From JBCCEJ01 sp039030335 (GTDB taxonomy: Bacteria; Pseudomonadota; Gammaproteobacteria; HK1): 45,630 nucleotides of DNA. Both the position numbers and the translations under genes were made by a program. Location of the stretch: positions 1 through 45,630 of the forward strand of contig JBCCEJ010000048.1 in NCBI GenBank assembly GCA_039030335.1. The letters are read 5' to 3'. This document shows, piece after piece, positions 10,035-18,703 of this stretch. Under the pieces are notes generated by a model that was not told the origin of the DNA, ran no database searches, and was given only the letters and a program-made list of their open reading frames with translations. The first letter of the stretch is position 1. The number at the start of each line of letters is the position of its first letter.

Positions 10035-11799
10035 ATGAGCACGACGGTCGCGGTAACAGTGCCGGACATCGGTGACTTCAAGGACGTCGAGGTCATCGAG
10101 ATACTCATTTCGCCAGGCGAGCGCGTAGACGTTGAGCAACCGTTGGTTACGGTCGAAAGCGACAAGGCCAGCATGGACATTCCGAGCCCCACGGCGGGCA
10201 TCGTGGAGTCGGTCGGCGTCGCGCTCGGTGACCGGATTTCCGAGGGCGCCCTGGTCTGCCTACTGCGCACGGAAGAGGTTGAGGCCGCGACCACCCCCGC
10301 TCCGATCGCCCGCGCTACGGACACGACCGCAGCGTCTCACGTGCAGGCGGTATCTGCAGATGCGCGGCCCGACGGCACAGACTCCACAGAGGTGCTGGTC
10401 ATCGGCGCCGGGCCGGGGGGCTATACGGCGGCCTTCCGTAGTGCCGACCTCGGCAAGCGCACGACCCTGGTCGAGCGCTACGACACGCTCGGCGGCGTCT
10501 GTCTGAATGTCGGCTGCATTCCGTCGAAGGCGCTGCTGCATACCGCCGAGGTCATCGACGGCGCCGCCGGTATGGCCGCTCACGGAGTGAAATTCGGCTC
10601 GCCGGAAATTGACTTGAGCGCACTACGTGCATGGAAAGACGGTGTCGTTGGACGCCTGACGAAAGGCCTGGCCGGACTCGCCCGACAGCGCCAGGTCGAC
10701 GTCGTCCAGGGCGTCGCCGAGTTCACCGGTCCGAAATACCGTGACGGTCAGAGGCGCCAGCGGCGAACGGACCATCCACTTCCAGAACGCCATTATCGCG
10801 GCCGGTTCGAAAGCGACCGAAGTGCCGGCGTTCCCGAACGACGATCCGCGCCTCATCGACTCCACCGGCGCGCTCGAGATGACCGACATCCCGTCACGCA
10901 TGCTGGTGGTTGGCGGCGGCATCATCGGTTTGGAGATGGCGACTGTGTACGCCGCGCTCGGCTCCCGAATTACGGTGGTCGAGCTGTTGGATGGCCTGAT
11001 GCCAGGCGCCGACCCCGATCTTGTCCGTCCGCTGCAAAAGCACATCGAAAAACGCTACGAGAGCATCTTCACGAGTACGCGCGTCACGTCGATAGAGCCG
11101 ACAGAAGCCGGCCTTCGCGTCGGCTTCGATGGACCGGACGCACCAGAGAGCGACACCTTCGACCGGGTGCTCGTAGCAGTAGGCCGGCGCCCGAACGGCC
11201 ACCGGTTGAACTGCCCGGCGGCCGGCGTTGCTGTAACCGAAGCGGGCTTCATCGAAGTCGATCGGCAACAGCGCACCAACGTGCCGCACATCTTTGCGAT
11301 CGGAGACATCGTCGGACAGCCGATGCTGGCCCACAAGGCCACGCACGAAGCGAAGGTCGCCGCGGAGGTCATCGCCGGTCATAAAGCGAGCTTCGATGCC
11401 CTGACCATTCCGTCGGTCGCCTATACCGACCCGGAAGTGGCCTGGATGGGACTTACCGAGACTGAGGCCAAGGCTTCGGGGACGCCATACGAAAAAGGCG
11501 TGTTTCCTTGGGCAGCGAGCGGTCGGGCACTTGGCATTGGCCGCGACGAAGGACTCACGAAAGTGCTGATCGATCCGGAGACACGACGTGTACTGGGTGC
11601 GGGTATCGTCGGTGCTCACGCGGGCGACCTGATCGCAGAAGCTGTGTTGGCCCTGGAAATGGGTGCCGACGCGGAAGATCTGGGGCTCAGCATTCACCCC
11701 CATCCGACGTTGTCCGAGACGCTGAACTTCGCCGCTGAAATGCTCGAAGGGACGATCACCGATCTCTACGTGCCGCGCAAGACTTCGAAGCCGGGCTGA
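10035..11799 (+). CDS. lpd: dihydrolipoyl dehydrogenase (PDH E3) with N-terminal lipoyl domain, frameshifted
   Basis: FAD flavoprotein that reoxidises dihydrolipoamide. The first frame (from ATG 10035, ribosome site GGAGG) encodes a lipoyl domain with ESDKASMD, a linker, then the FAD site IGAGPGGYTAAFR and redox disulfide GGVCLNVGCIPSK. It then goes out of frame at an AAA run (10734-10736). The remainder lies in the next frame from about 10738: NADH site VVGGGIIGLEMATVY, AIGDIVGQPMLAHKA, and the dimer-interface His-Glu motif HPHPTLSE. Removing one A gives a continuous 587-residue protein, the normal size for lipoyl-E3 fusions (Pseudomonas/Neisseria type). As read, translation would continue off-frame to 11384. 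Either a sequence error or a real inactivating insertion. Confidence 0.93.
10734..10736 (+). other. one-base insertion (frameshift) in lpd
   Basis: The sequence CCGAAATACCGTGACG reads P-K-Y-R-D in frame 1. With one A removed it reads P-N-T-V-T and joins smoothly to V-R-G-A-S-G-E-R in the downstream frame. Both halves are otherwise undamaged, which points to a single recent event or a homopolymer error. Confidence 0.9.
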
Positions 11800-11837
11800 A
11801 TGGTCTTGCTAGCGCGCCCGCGCACGACGTTGTCGCC

Positions 11838-12620
11838 GTGATTTTGCACCACGACGTGTTCGGCGAACTCGCGCCAGACGTGACGCCGTTGGTGCTGCTC
11901 CACGGGCTGTTCGGCTCCGGCACGAACTGGCGAACGCTGGCGCGCCGGTTTGCGGCGGAGCTGCCGGTCATCACGTTCGATGCGCGCAACCACGGCCGCT
12001 CGGCACACGCGGACCAGATGAGTTATGCCGAGATGGCAGCAGACGTGGAAGCTTCGCTGGCGGCGCTCGATGTCCGGCAAGCCCACATCCTCGGCCACAG
12101 CATGGGCGGTAAGACCGCGATGACGCTGGCATTGACATCGCCTGCTTGCGTCACGTCGCTCATCGTCGCCGACATCGCCCCCATCGCCTACCAGCGCGGC
12201 CTCGGACCAGAGCTGGGACTGATGCAAGGCCTGCCTCTGACGACGATCAAACGCCGCGCTGACGCAGACGCTGCGCTCCGCGACGCACTCCCAGATCCAG
12301 GCCTGCGCGCGTTTCTGTTGCAGAATCTGGAAATTCGCTCCGACGGGACCCGGTGGCGCCTGAACCTGGATGCCATCGAAGCTGCGGGTGCACTGCTGAC
12401 GGGGTTCGATGCGCCGGACGGGACGACGTATCTGGGACCGGCCTCGTTCATTCGCGGAGGCATGTCGGATTACCTGTCGCCGGATCACGATGTGATCGTC
12501 GCCGACCGGTTTCCACGGGCAGTCTCTTTGACGATCGACGGCGCGGGACACTGGCTGCATGCCGAGCAACCCGATGCGTTCGCGGAGCGGGTCATCGACC
12601 ACCTCCGGTCTCTCGCCTGA
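11838..12620 (+). CDS. alpha/beta-fold hydrolase (YbfF/ABHD11-like esterase)
   Basis: 260-residue cytoplasmic hydrolase with no signal peptide. The oxyanion segment LHGLFGSGTNW (about 21-31), FDARNHGRS (about 48-55), the nucleophile elbow GHSMGGK with Ser88, and C-terminal GAGHW with the probable catalytic His238 follow the order of the YbfF/ABHD11 esterase group. The substrate is unknown; members hydrolyse short-chain acyl esters or thioesters. GTG at 11838 is the only reasonable start, 38 bp after lpd, and its ribosome site is weak. It may be read from the PDH operon and from there into the next gene, 12 bp downstream. Confidence 0.85.
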   Translation: MILHHDVFGELAPDVTPLVLLHGLFGSGTNWRTLARRFAAELPVITFDARNHGRSAHADQMSYAEMAADVEASLAALDVRQAHILGHSMGGKTAMTLALTSPACVTSLIVADIAPIAYQRGLGPELGLMQGLPLTTIKRRADADAALRDALPDPGLRAFLLQNLEIRSDGTRWRLNLDAIEAAGALLTGFDAPDGTTYLGPASFIRGGMSDYLSPDHDVIVADRFPRAVSLTIDGAGHWLHAEQPDAFAERVIDHLRSLA

Positions 12621-12632
12621 CCGGGGCGCCGC

Positions 12633-13715
12633 GTGCGTCGCGTAGGCAACTTTGTGCCACGTCACGCCAGCCGGCGCCTGCGCGGCCGGTCAGCGCGGGA
12701 CTACGGGCTCGCCAAGGGACGAAAAAAGGTACTGCTGTACGCCATATTGGCGCTGACCCTGGTCGGCGCGCGCAGTCCCTTGGCGCAAACCGTCACCGCC
12801 TTGCCATTCGCCTTGCATGACAACCCGCAAATCCTCGCCGACACGCGCGTAGCGTTACTCGGCACGCTGGACCTGGGACCGCTGGTGCGCCGTCACGAAT
12901 CGTTAGCTGAGTTATCTGGACTCGCCTGGGACGACGACGAACAACTCCTGTTCGGCGTTACCGATCGCGGCTGGATGGTGAGGCTGAAACTCGACTTCAG
13001 CGATGGCAGGCTAACCAACGCGACCTTCTCCGGAGCGACCAGGCTCACGGGCGAAGGCGGCCGTAGGCTCACCGGACGCGCATCCGATTCGGAAGGCATG
13101 GTCGGACTCAGGACACGCAACGGCCGGGCTGGCGACAGCGAGTTCATCGTCGCTTTCGAACGTGACAATCGCTTACAGCTGCACGACGCGAACGGCCGCC
13201 TCAAGCGCCGCATTGAAGTGGCGAGACCGCTCCGTGACAGCAATGCCTACCGAAGCCGGAACAAAGGCTTCGAAGCAGTCATGCGCCATCCGCACGCCGG
13301 CGTGGTGCCCGGTACGGAATGGCCGCTCCGCGGCGCTGACGACAGTTACTGGCAATGGTATCGCGCAGACGGTCGCTCCGTTCGGGTTCCGCGGCTCGAT
13401 CGACCGAGCGCCGGGCTCGTCGCGATGGAGGCCTTGTCAGATGGCCGCACAGTGACACTTGAGCGCGCCCACAGCTGGCTTGGTCTTTCCCTGATTATCG
13501 AGGTCGGTCTGGTAGATGCCTGGAACGGCACGACCGAAGCAGGCGGGCGGCTTGAGAAGCGTACGCTGTGGCGCCTGGATTCGTCGCTTGGCTGGCGCGT
13601 CGACAATTTTGAAGCACTCACCCGCCACCGGGGCTCCCGCTTTCTGATGGCGAGCGACGACAACGGCTCGGCGTTGCAGACGACGCTGCTGGTCTACTTC
13701 GAGATCAGGCCCTGA
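12633..13715 (+). CDS. exported esterase-like/phytase-like beta-propeller protein
   Basis: 360 residues. After a basic stretch (about 1-30) a hydrophobic segment VLLYAILALTLVGA ends near residue 51 (SPLAQ), a plausible signal peptide. The GTG start at 12633 makes its n-region unusually long, so the true start may lie downstream. Conserved blocks LSGLAWDDDEQLLFGVTDRG, RNKGFEAVMRHP, GLVAMEALSDGRTVTLER, NFEALTR and a terminal SDDNGSALQTTLLVYF match the family called esterase-like activity of phytase (PF13449 in my memory). The reaction is not established. It is 12 bp after the hydrolase gene and 96 bp before the cyclase. Confidence 0.75.
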   Translation: MRRVGNFVPRHASRRLRGRSARDYGLAKGRKKVLLYAILALTLVGARSPLAQTVTALPFALHDNPQILADTRVALLGTLDLGPLVRRHESLAELSGLAWDDDEQLLFGVTDRGWMVRLKLDFSDGRLTNATFSGATRLTGEGGRRLTGRASDSEGMVGLRTRNGRAGDSEFIVAFERDNRLQLHDANGRLKRRIEVARPLRDSNAYRSRNKGFEAVMRHPHAGVVPGTEWPLRGADDSYWQWYRADGRSVRVPRLDRPSAGLVAMEALSDGRTVTLERAHSWLGLSLIIEVGLVDAWNGTTEAGGRLEKRTLWRLDSSLGWRVDNFEALTRHRGSRFLMASDDNGSALQTTLLVYFEIRP

Positions 13716-13752
13716 GCCTGCACACAGTGCCCAGGTCGAGTCCCACTGACCA

Positions 13753-13768
13753 GGCTCGCCCACGAGCC
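13753..13768. repeat. short inverted repeat upstream of the cyclase gene
   Basis: GGCTCG (13753-13758), CCCA, CGAGCC (13763-13768), in the 96-bp gap before the cyclase. A TAGACT at 13776-13781 could be a -10 element but has no matching -35. No T-tract follows, so terminator function is doubtful. Confidence 0.3.
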
Positions 13769-13811
13769 GGTACTGCTAGACTTCCTCTACAGCGCATCAG
13801 GAGAACCGCAT

Positions 13812-14960
13812 ATGCCGTCGCCTTCCGGTGTTGACACGGTTCAGCAGGTCGCTGAGTTCCTGCTCAGCATCGAGCTGTTCTCGACGCTCGACGAAAACAC
13901 CGTGCTGGTGGTGGCCGGGAATCTCGAGGTTCTAGAACTGGAGGCCGGACAGAACCTCTTTCGGCGCGGCGATGTCGGTGAACACATGTACATCGTCGTA
14001 TCAGGCGCGCTGCGGGTGCACGACGATCATACGGTCTTCAACACATTGCACGATCGCGATGCGTTCGGAGAGTTTGCGCTCATCGATTCGATCACACGCA
14101 CGGCAGATGTCACGGCCCTCACCGATGCCAGGCTGCTCGCGATCAATGGCCAGGTTTTCCTGGATCTGCTGCGCGATAACTTCGACATCGCCCGCGCGAT
14201 GCTCCGGGGGCTCATCCAACGTGTCACGGTAGAGAAGGATCGCTCCGAAAAGCTGCTGCAGAGCATCCTCCCGCGCATGGTGGCAGAGGAATACAAGGCC
14301 ACCGGACAGGTCGAGATTCGAAAATTCGACCAGGTGTCCGTCATCTTCGCTGACCTCGCCGGATTCACCCGGGTATCGGCCCAGATGCCGCCCGAGCGCG
14401 TGATCGCCGATCTGGACCACTGTTTCTCCGCGTTTGATGTCATCACCGACCGCTTTTCCATTCAGAAGATAAAAACGACCGGCGACGGCTATATGTGTGT
14501 CGGCGGAATTCCGGTTGCGAATCGTACCAACGCCGTTGATGCGGTGATGGCGGCGCTCGAGATGCAGCGCTTTATGAGCGCCTTCGCGGAACAACGCCGC
14601 GCCGAAGGTGTGGAGTTCTGGAACTGTCGCATCGGTATCAATACCGGCGACTGTTTCTCGGCCGTCATCGGCAAGAGCAAGCTCACCTACGACGTCTGGA
14701 GCGATGCGGTAAACCTCGCCAGCCGCATGGAATCTGCCGGCGAAGCGGGCCGCGTGAACATCGGCGCTTCGACCCACAGATTGGTGCGGGATCTGTTCGA
14801 TACGGAACCTCGCGGCCTGGTCCCGGTAAAGGGTCGCGGCGAGGTAGAGATGTTCTTCGTGAACGGTCTGCGCCGGGAGTACACGTCCGACCCGGAACAC
14901 CTCGAGCCGAACGCGCGTTTCTACTCAGAGTGTGCCCGGCGCTTCGGCTACGACGGGTGA
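13812..14960 (+). CDS. class III adenylate cyclase with N-terminal cyclic-nucleotide-binding domain
   Basis: 382 residues, soluble. The CNB domain (about 18-125) has a phosphate-binding cassette FGEFALIDSITRTA with Glu87 and Arg96 intact, so it should bind cNMP. A short helical linker (about 130-165, LLQSILPRMVAEEY) leads to a class III cyclase domain (about 172-350): metal ligands Asp181 (FADLAGFT) and Asp225 (TTGDGY), Lys in KIKTTGD and Asp294 in YDVW specifying adenine, and Asn301/Arg305 (NLASRM) for the transition state. All catalytic residues are therefore visible, and adenylate rather than guanylate cyclase is predicted. AGGAGA precedes the ATG. The 3' end overlaps the convergent CPBP gene by 13 bp. 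Product feedback through the CNB domain is inferred. Confidence 0.9.
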   Translation: MPSPSGVDTVQQVAEFLLSIELFSTLDENTVLVVAGNLEVLELEAGQNLFRRGDVGEHMYIVVSGALRVHDDHTVFNTLHDRDAFGEFALIDSITRTADVTALTDARLLAINGQVFLDLLRDNFDIARAMLRGLIQRVTVEKDRSEKLLQSILPRMVAEEYKATGQVEIRKFDQVSVIFADLAGFTRVSAQMPPERVIADLDHCFSAFDVITDRFSIQKIKTTGDGYMCVGGIPVANRTNAVDAVMAALEMQRFMSAFAEQRRAEGVEFWNCRIGINTGDCFSAVIGKSKLTYDVWSDAVNLASRMESAGEAGRVNIGASTHRLVRDLFDTEPRGLVPVKGRGEVEMFFVNGLRREYTSDPEHLEPNARFYSECARRFGYDG

Positions 14961-15871
14961 GACGGCCATCGGCGGCGTTGGCCACGCAGATACAACCAGA
15001 GTGCCAGCGCCGTGACCGCGATGAACGCGACGCCGATGACACCGTCGTACACCCCAACGAGCCAGCGATAGGGGGAATAGTCGAGGTGGCAAAGGCGCTT
15101 GCCAAACTGGATCGCAAACACCCAGCCGGCGTGCCATCCCCAACATCCCGCGATACACCCGCTGCGCTGTCGGACCAGTCCGAGGACGATGCCTGCGACC
15201 AGTAACGCCAACCAAGAGTCGCCGTACTGCGTTTCATGCAACCGGTCGAACATGCCGCTGATGACGACGAAACCATCGCTCCAGGCGTGCGGCGCCGGCA
15301 GTGCGAGGTCGGGGCGAACGAAATGCAGCGAAGCGTAGATGGCCGCAACGCTCATCAGTGCCATGCCGCTTCCGAGCGGCGCCAGCAACGCTGTCAACGC
15401 ACCGCGAAACCACAGTTCCTCGATGGCCGACACCAGCGCCGCCGTCAGGGCAGCCTTGAACAGAGCATCGAGAATCCAGGCGACATCGATGTCGGCATGA
15501 AAGCTACGCACGCCCAGCGCCAACAGCAACGCGAACACCAACGCCACTGATACAAAGCCGTAGATGAAACCGTTCAGCGCATCGGTGAGCGCAGCACCAT
15601 CGAACCGCAGCGCGAGCGCGTCGCGCCACCGCAGTCCGAGCAGCGCCACGCAGATGAGCGATCCGAATACGGCAAGCGCCTTCAGCAGCACCGACACCCA
15701 CTCGTGCAGCGGAGGGGCAGAACCGAATATCGCGTCGGCCAGCGCGTGGGTCGGCTGGCCGATCGCGCCCGCCACGAGCAGAACTGCCACTGCATAGATC
15801 GCCACCCAACCGAGTGCCCGGCCAGGGGTTGTGCCGAGCCGCCGTGGTCCCGCGTTGCATGGGCTGCTCAC
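14948..15871 (-). CDS. CPBP-family intramembrane glutamic protease
   Basis: 307-residue polytopic membrane protein with roughly eight hydrophobic segments. The three CPBP/Abi motifs are present: EELWFRG (Glu151, Glu152, Arg156), YASLHF (His183) and GCWGWHAGW (His247). Family members are CAAX-prenyl-protease relatives; bacterial roles are mostly unknown and include self-immunity and regulated proteolysis. The start ATG (15871) overlaps the dinB stop by 4 bp (ATGA), so it is translationally coupled and last in the M20-dinB-CPBP operon. The C-terminus is short and basic (LRGQRRRWPSHPS). Confidence 0.88.
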   Translation of the reverse strand: MSSPCNAGPRRLGTTPGRALGWVAIYAVAVLLVAGAIGQPTHALADAIFGSAPPLHEWVSVLLKALAVFGSLICVALLGLRWRDALALRFDGAALTDALNGFIYGFVSVALVFALLLALGVRSFHADIDVAWILDALFKAALTAALVSAIEELWFRGALTALLAPLGSGMALMSVAAIYASLHFVRPDLALPAPHAWSDGFVVISGMFDRLHETQYGDSWLALLVAGIVLGLVRQRSGCIAGCWGWHAGWVFAIQFGKRLCHLDYSPYRWLVGVYDGVIGVAFIAVTALALWLYLRGQRRRWPSHPS

Positions 15872-17043
15872 TCGGTGCGCCTCGGTGCCAGGCCCCGGCG
15901 CAAAGCATCCCGCCCAAACCGTCCGCGAGCCCGGTCGACAACGGAGTCGATCTCCTGGTCGCGCACGGCGTCTGCGTCACCGAACAGGTCGTCTTGAACC
16001 GCCTGCGCCTGATCGAAGCCGCTCAGCCCGACACCCAGCAACCGGACCGGCTCCAACGCGACGTTCAGACGCTCTTTGAACAACACGTCGACCGCACCGC
16101 GCAGAGCGCGGCTGGAATGAGTCGGCTGTTCGAACGTTTGCGAACGCGTGATGGTCTTGAAGCTCGCGAATCGCACCTTGATGGTTGCCGTGCGACCGCT
16201 CAACCCGGCCCGCCTCGCTCTGCTCGCGACCTGGTCGGCCAGTTCCAGCAGCCAGGCCCGCATCACGCCGGGCTCGGCGAGGTCCACCGAGAAGGTGGTT
16301 TCGTGACTGAGCGAACGGGCCTCGTGCTCGGCCACGACGGGGCGCGCATCCACGCCTCGCGCGAGGCGCGCGACATGTTCGCCGGTGCGTCCGAACAATT
16401 CCTGTAGCAACGACTCGGGCTGGCTGCGGAGGTCGGCGATCGTTTTGACCCCAATCCGCTCCAGCGTCTCGACGCTACGGCGACCGAGGCCCCAGATCCG
16501 GCTGGCGGGCAACGGGTCCAGGAACGCCTGTTCTTCACCCGGCAACACTTCCACCAGGGCATCGGGTTTGCGCACGTCGCCAGCCAGCTTGGCAAGAAAC
16601 TTGTTCGGTGCGATCCCGACCGACGCGACGAGTTGCGTACGTTGCAGAATCTCCCCTTTGATTCGTCTTGCGATCTCAAAACCAGGGCCAAACAGCCGCC
16701 GGCTGGCAGTCACGTCCAGAAAGGCTTCGTCGAGGGCGAGTGGTTCCACGAGCGGCGTGTAGTACCTGAAGATCCGGTGTATCTGCCGCGACACCTCTGC
16801 GTAGAGCGCATGGCGTGGTGGGATGAATACGCCGTGTGGACACAGCCGCAGCGCCTGCGCGGCCGGCATGGCGCTTCGCACACCGTATTCGCGGGCCACG
16901 TAGTTCGCCGCCGATACGACGCCGCGCCCGCGCGGCGCGCCGGCCACGATCACCGGCTTGCCAACCAGATCCGGGTTTTCACGCTCCTCTACGGACGCGT
17001 AGAACGCATCCATGTCGACGTGCAGAATCTGTCGCTCGGACAC
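15868..17043 (-). CDS. dinB: DNA polymerase IV
   Basis: Y-family translesion DNA polymerase. The palm has LHVDMDAFYASVEE (Asp10) and LALDEAFLDV (Asp105, Glu106). GVVSAANYVAREYGVRSAMP is the fingers motif. Helix-hairpin-helix sequence WGLGRRSVETLERIGVKTI and a little-finger domain follow. QDDLF near the C-terminus resembles a beta-clamp-binding motif. I chose GTG at 17043, giving 391 residues starting at VSERQILHVDMD, as in the family. The frame stays open to ATG 17100, which would add 19 unconserved residues and overlap the M20 gene by 38 bp. No LexA box was recognised upstream; the gene is probably read from the M20 promoter. Confidence 0.95.
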   Translation of the reverse strand: MSERQILHVDMDAFYASVEERENPDLVGKPVIVAGAPRGRGVVSAANYVAREYGVRSAMPAAQALRLCPHGVFIPPRHALYAEVSRQIHRIFRYYTPLVEPLALDEAFLDVTASRRLFGPGFEIARRIKGEILQRTQLVASVGIAPNKFLAKLAGDVRKPDALVEVLPGEEQAFLDPLPASRIWGLGRRSVETLERIGVKTIADLRSQPESLLQELFGRTGEHVARLARGVDARPVVAEHEARSLSHETTFSVDLAEPGVMRAWLLELADQVASRARRAGLSGRTATIKVRFASFKTITRSQTFEQPTHSSRALRGAVDVLFKERLNVALEPVRLLGVGLSGFDQAQAVQDDLFGDADAVRDQEIDSVVDRARGRFGRDALRRGLAPRRTE

Positions 17044-17062
17044 GGCTGCCGTTCGAGTCGAA

Positions 17063-18469
17063 TCAGGTATTCGTGGCGCGCTGGTGTGCGGCCAGCACAT
17101 CAGCTACGCAGGCGGTTACTTTCTTGAACGTGGGAATGTGCAGAAACTCGTTTGGGCCGTGCGCGTTCGACTGCGGTCCAAGAACACCGGTGATGAGAAA
17201 CTGCGCGCCCGGAAACTTCTCGCTCAACAAACCCATCAGCGGAATGCTGCCGCCTTCCCCCATGTACACAACGCCAGCACCGAAGTAACGTTCTGAGGCT
17301 GCATCCAGAGCAGCGGACAACCACTCCGGCAACGGTGGAGCATCCCAGCCGCTTCCGGCGGTCTGCGGCTCGAAGCTGACGTTCGCACCGTACGGCGGGT
17401 CGGCTTCGAGCAGACGTTTGAGTGCATCGCTGGCAGCATCAGCGTCCAGCGTGGGCGGGAGACGCAACGACAGCTTCACGCTCGTCGAAGGTCTCAGTAC
17501 GTTGCCGGCACTGCTGAGTTCGGGCAGGCCACTCGCGCCTGTGACCGACAAGGCCGCGCGCCACGTGCGGTTCAAGACGAGTTCGGTCAGATCGGTAGTG
17601 ACCGGTGACATACCCTCCACAAACGGGAACTTGGCATAAACCTGGTCGCCCAGCACCTGTGCGGCGCGAGCCGCCTGGCTGGCCCGCTCCGCTGGAACTG
17701 GCGCCTGAAACTCGGCCGCGGTCACAACTCCGGTGTCGGCTTCGTCGATGCGGGACAGAAGCTGGCGCAAAATCCGAAAACTGGACGGCACGACGCCACT
17801 CGCGTCGCCCGAGTGCACCCCCTCGTCCAGCACGTCTACGGTCAGCGTGCCTGCGGCCATGCCCCGCAGTGACGTCGTCAACCACAGCTGCTTGTAATTG
17901 CCGCAACCGGAATCGAGACAGACGACCAGATCCGGTGCGCCGATGCGGTCAGCCAGCAGGTCGAGGTAAAACGGCAGATCGAAACTACCGCTTTCTTCGC
18001 AGGCCTCGATTACGACCACTGCCCGGCTGTGCCCGATCCCAGCCTCTTGCAGGGCCCTGATCGCGGTCAGCGAAGCGAACGTCGAATACCCGTCGTCAGC
18101 ACTGCCGCGGCCGTAGAGCCGGTCGTCCTCGACAACCGGCTTCCAGGGACCCAGGTCCTCGCGCCAGCCGGTCATCTCTGGTTGTTTGTCCAGGTGTCCG
18201 TAAAGCAGCACCGTGCGCTCGCTGGTCCCGGGGATCTCCATGAAGATAAGCGGAGTTCGTCCCGGCAGGCGCACGACTTCAACTTCCAGACCATCGATCG
18301 GCTGCGCCCGGCACCACTCAGAGATCAGCCGAACCGCCTCCTCCATATAGCCGTTGGCTTCCCAATCAGGATCGAAGGCAGGCGATTTGTTTGGAATCCG
18401 CACGTAGTCGAAGAGTTGCCCGAGAATGTCGTTATCCCAGCGCTCAGCGACGAATTCGGCGATGTCCAT
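17063..18469 (-). CDS. M20-family metallopeptidase (carnosinase/dipeptidase type)
   Basis: 468 residues, cytoplasmic, predicted di-zinc peptidase. Metal and catalytic motifs appear in order: LLYGHLDKQPEMTGW (His, Asp), YGRGSADDGY (Asp), EACEESGS (catalytic Glu and ligand Glu), CLDSGCGNY (Asp) and NAHGPNEFLH (His). The inserted dimerisation domain lies between about 210 and 370. The overall layout resembles eukaryotic CNDP dipeptidases and related bacterial M20 enzymes. ATG at 18469 has GGAGGG at ideal spacing; the open frame extends 24 residues further to 18541 without conservation. First gene of the operon with dinB, 19 bp apart. Confidence 0.9.
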   Translation of the reverse strand: MDIAEFVAERWDNDILGQLFDYVRIPNKSPAFDPDWEANGYMEEAVRLISEWCRAQPIDGLEVEVVRLPGRTPLIFMEIPGTSERTVLLYGHLDKQPEMTGWREDLGPWKPVVEDDRLYGRGSADDGYSTFASLTAIRALQEAGIGHSRAVVVIEACEESGSFDLPFYLDLLADRIGAPDLVVCLDSGCGNYKQLWLTTSLRGMAAGTLTVDVLDEGVHSGDASGVVPSSFRILRQLLSRIDEADTGVVTAAEFQAPVPAERASQAARAAQVLGDQVYAKFPFVEGMSPVTTDLTELVLNRTWRAALSVTGASGLPELSSAGNVLRPSTSVKLSLRLPPTLDADAASDALKRLLEADPPYGANVSFEPQTAGSGWDAPPLPEWLSAALDAASERYFGAGVVYMGEGGSIPLMGLLSEKFPGAQFLITGVLGPQSNAHGPNEFLHIPTFKKVTACVADVLAAHQRATNT

Positions 18470-18703
18470 AAGCGGCCCTCCAGCCGTCAAAACAGATTGC
18501 GACGAAGCAAGCAGCGAACCCCGCGATTCTACCGCAAGCATGCACCGTCAATGCATGGCTCTTTCCGGGCTTACCCAGTAAAATTGGGGGTTTGTGCGTC
18601 GATCGGTACCATTGTGTAACCATCGGTCAGCAACTGCCGGACGCCCGATTCAACCGCGGCTGTCCGCACAGGTACAAACGGTTTCCCGATAGAGGTTCGT
18701 AGC

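Noticed and set aside
10720..10745. Programmed frameshift in lpd
   Set aside because: No Shine-Dalgarno-like stimulator, stop codon or slippery arrangement comparable with prfB; lpd frameshifting is not known in this family.
10741..11799. 352-codon frame as an independent oxidoreductase gene
   Set aside because: It begins mid-domain of E3 without a ribosome site and joins the upstream frame exactly when one A is removed.
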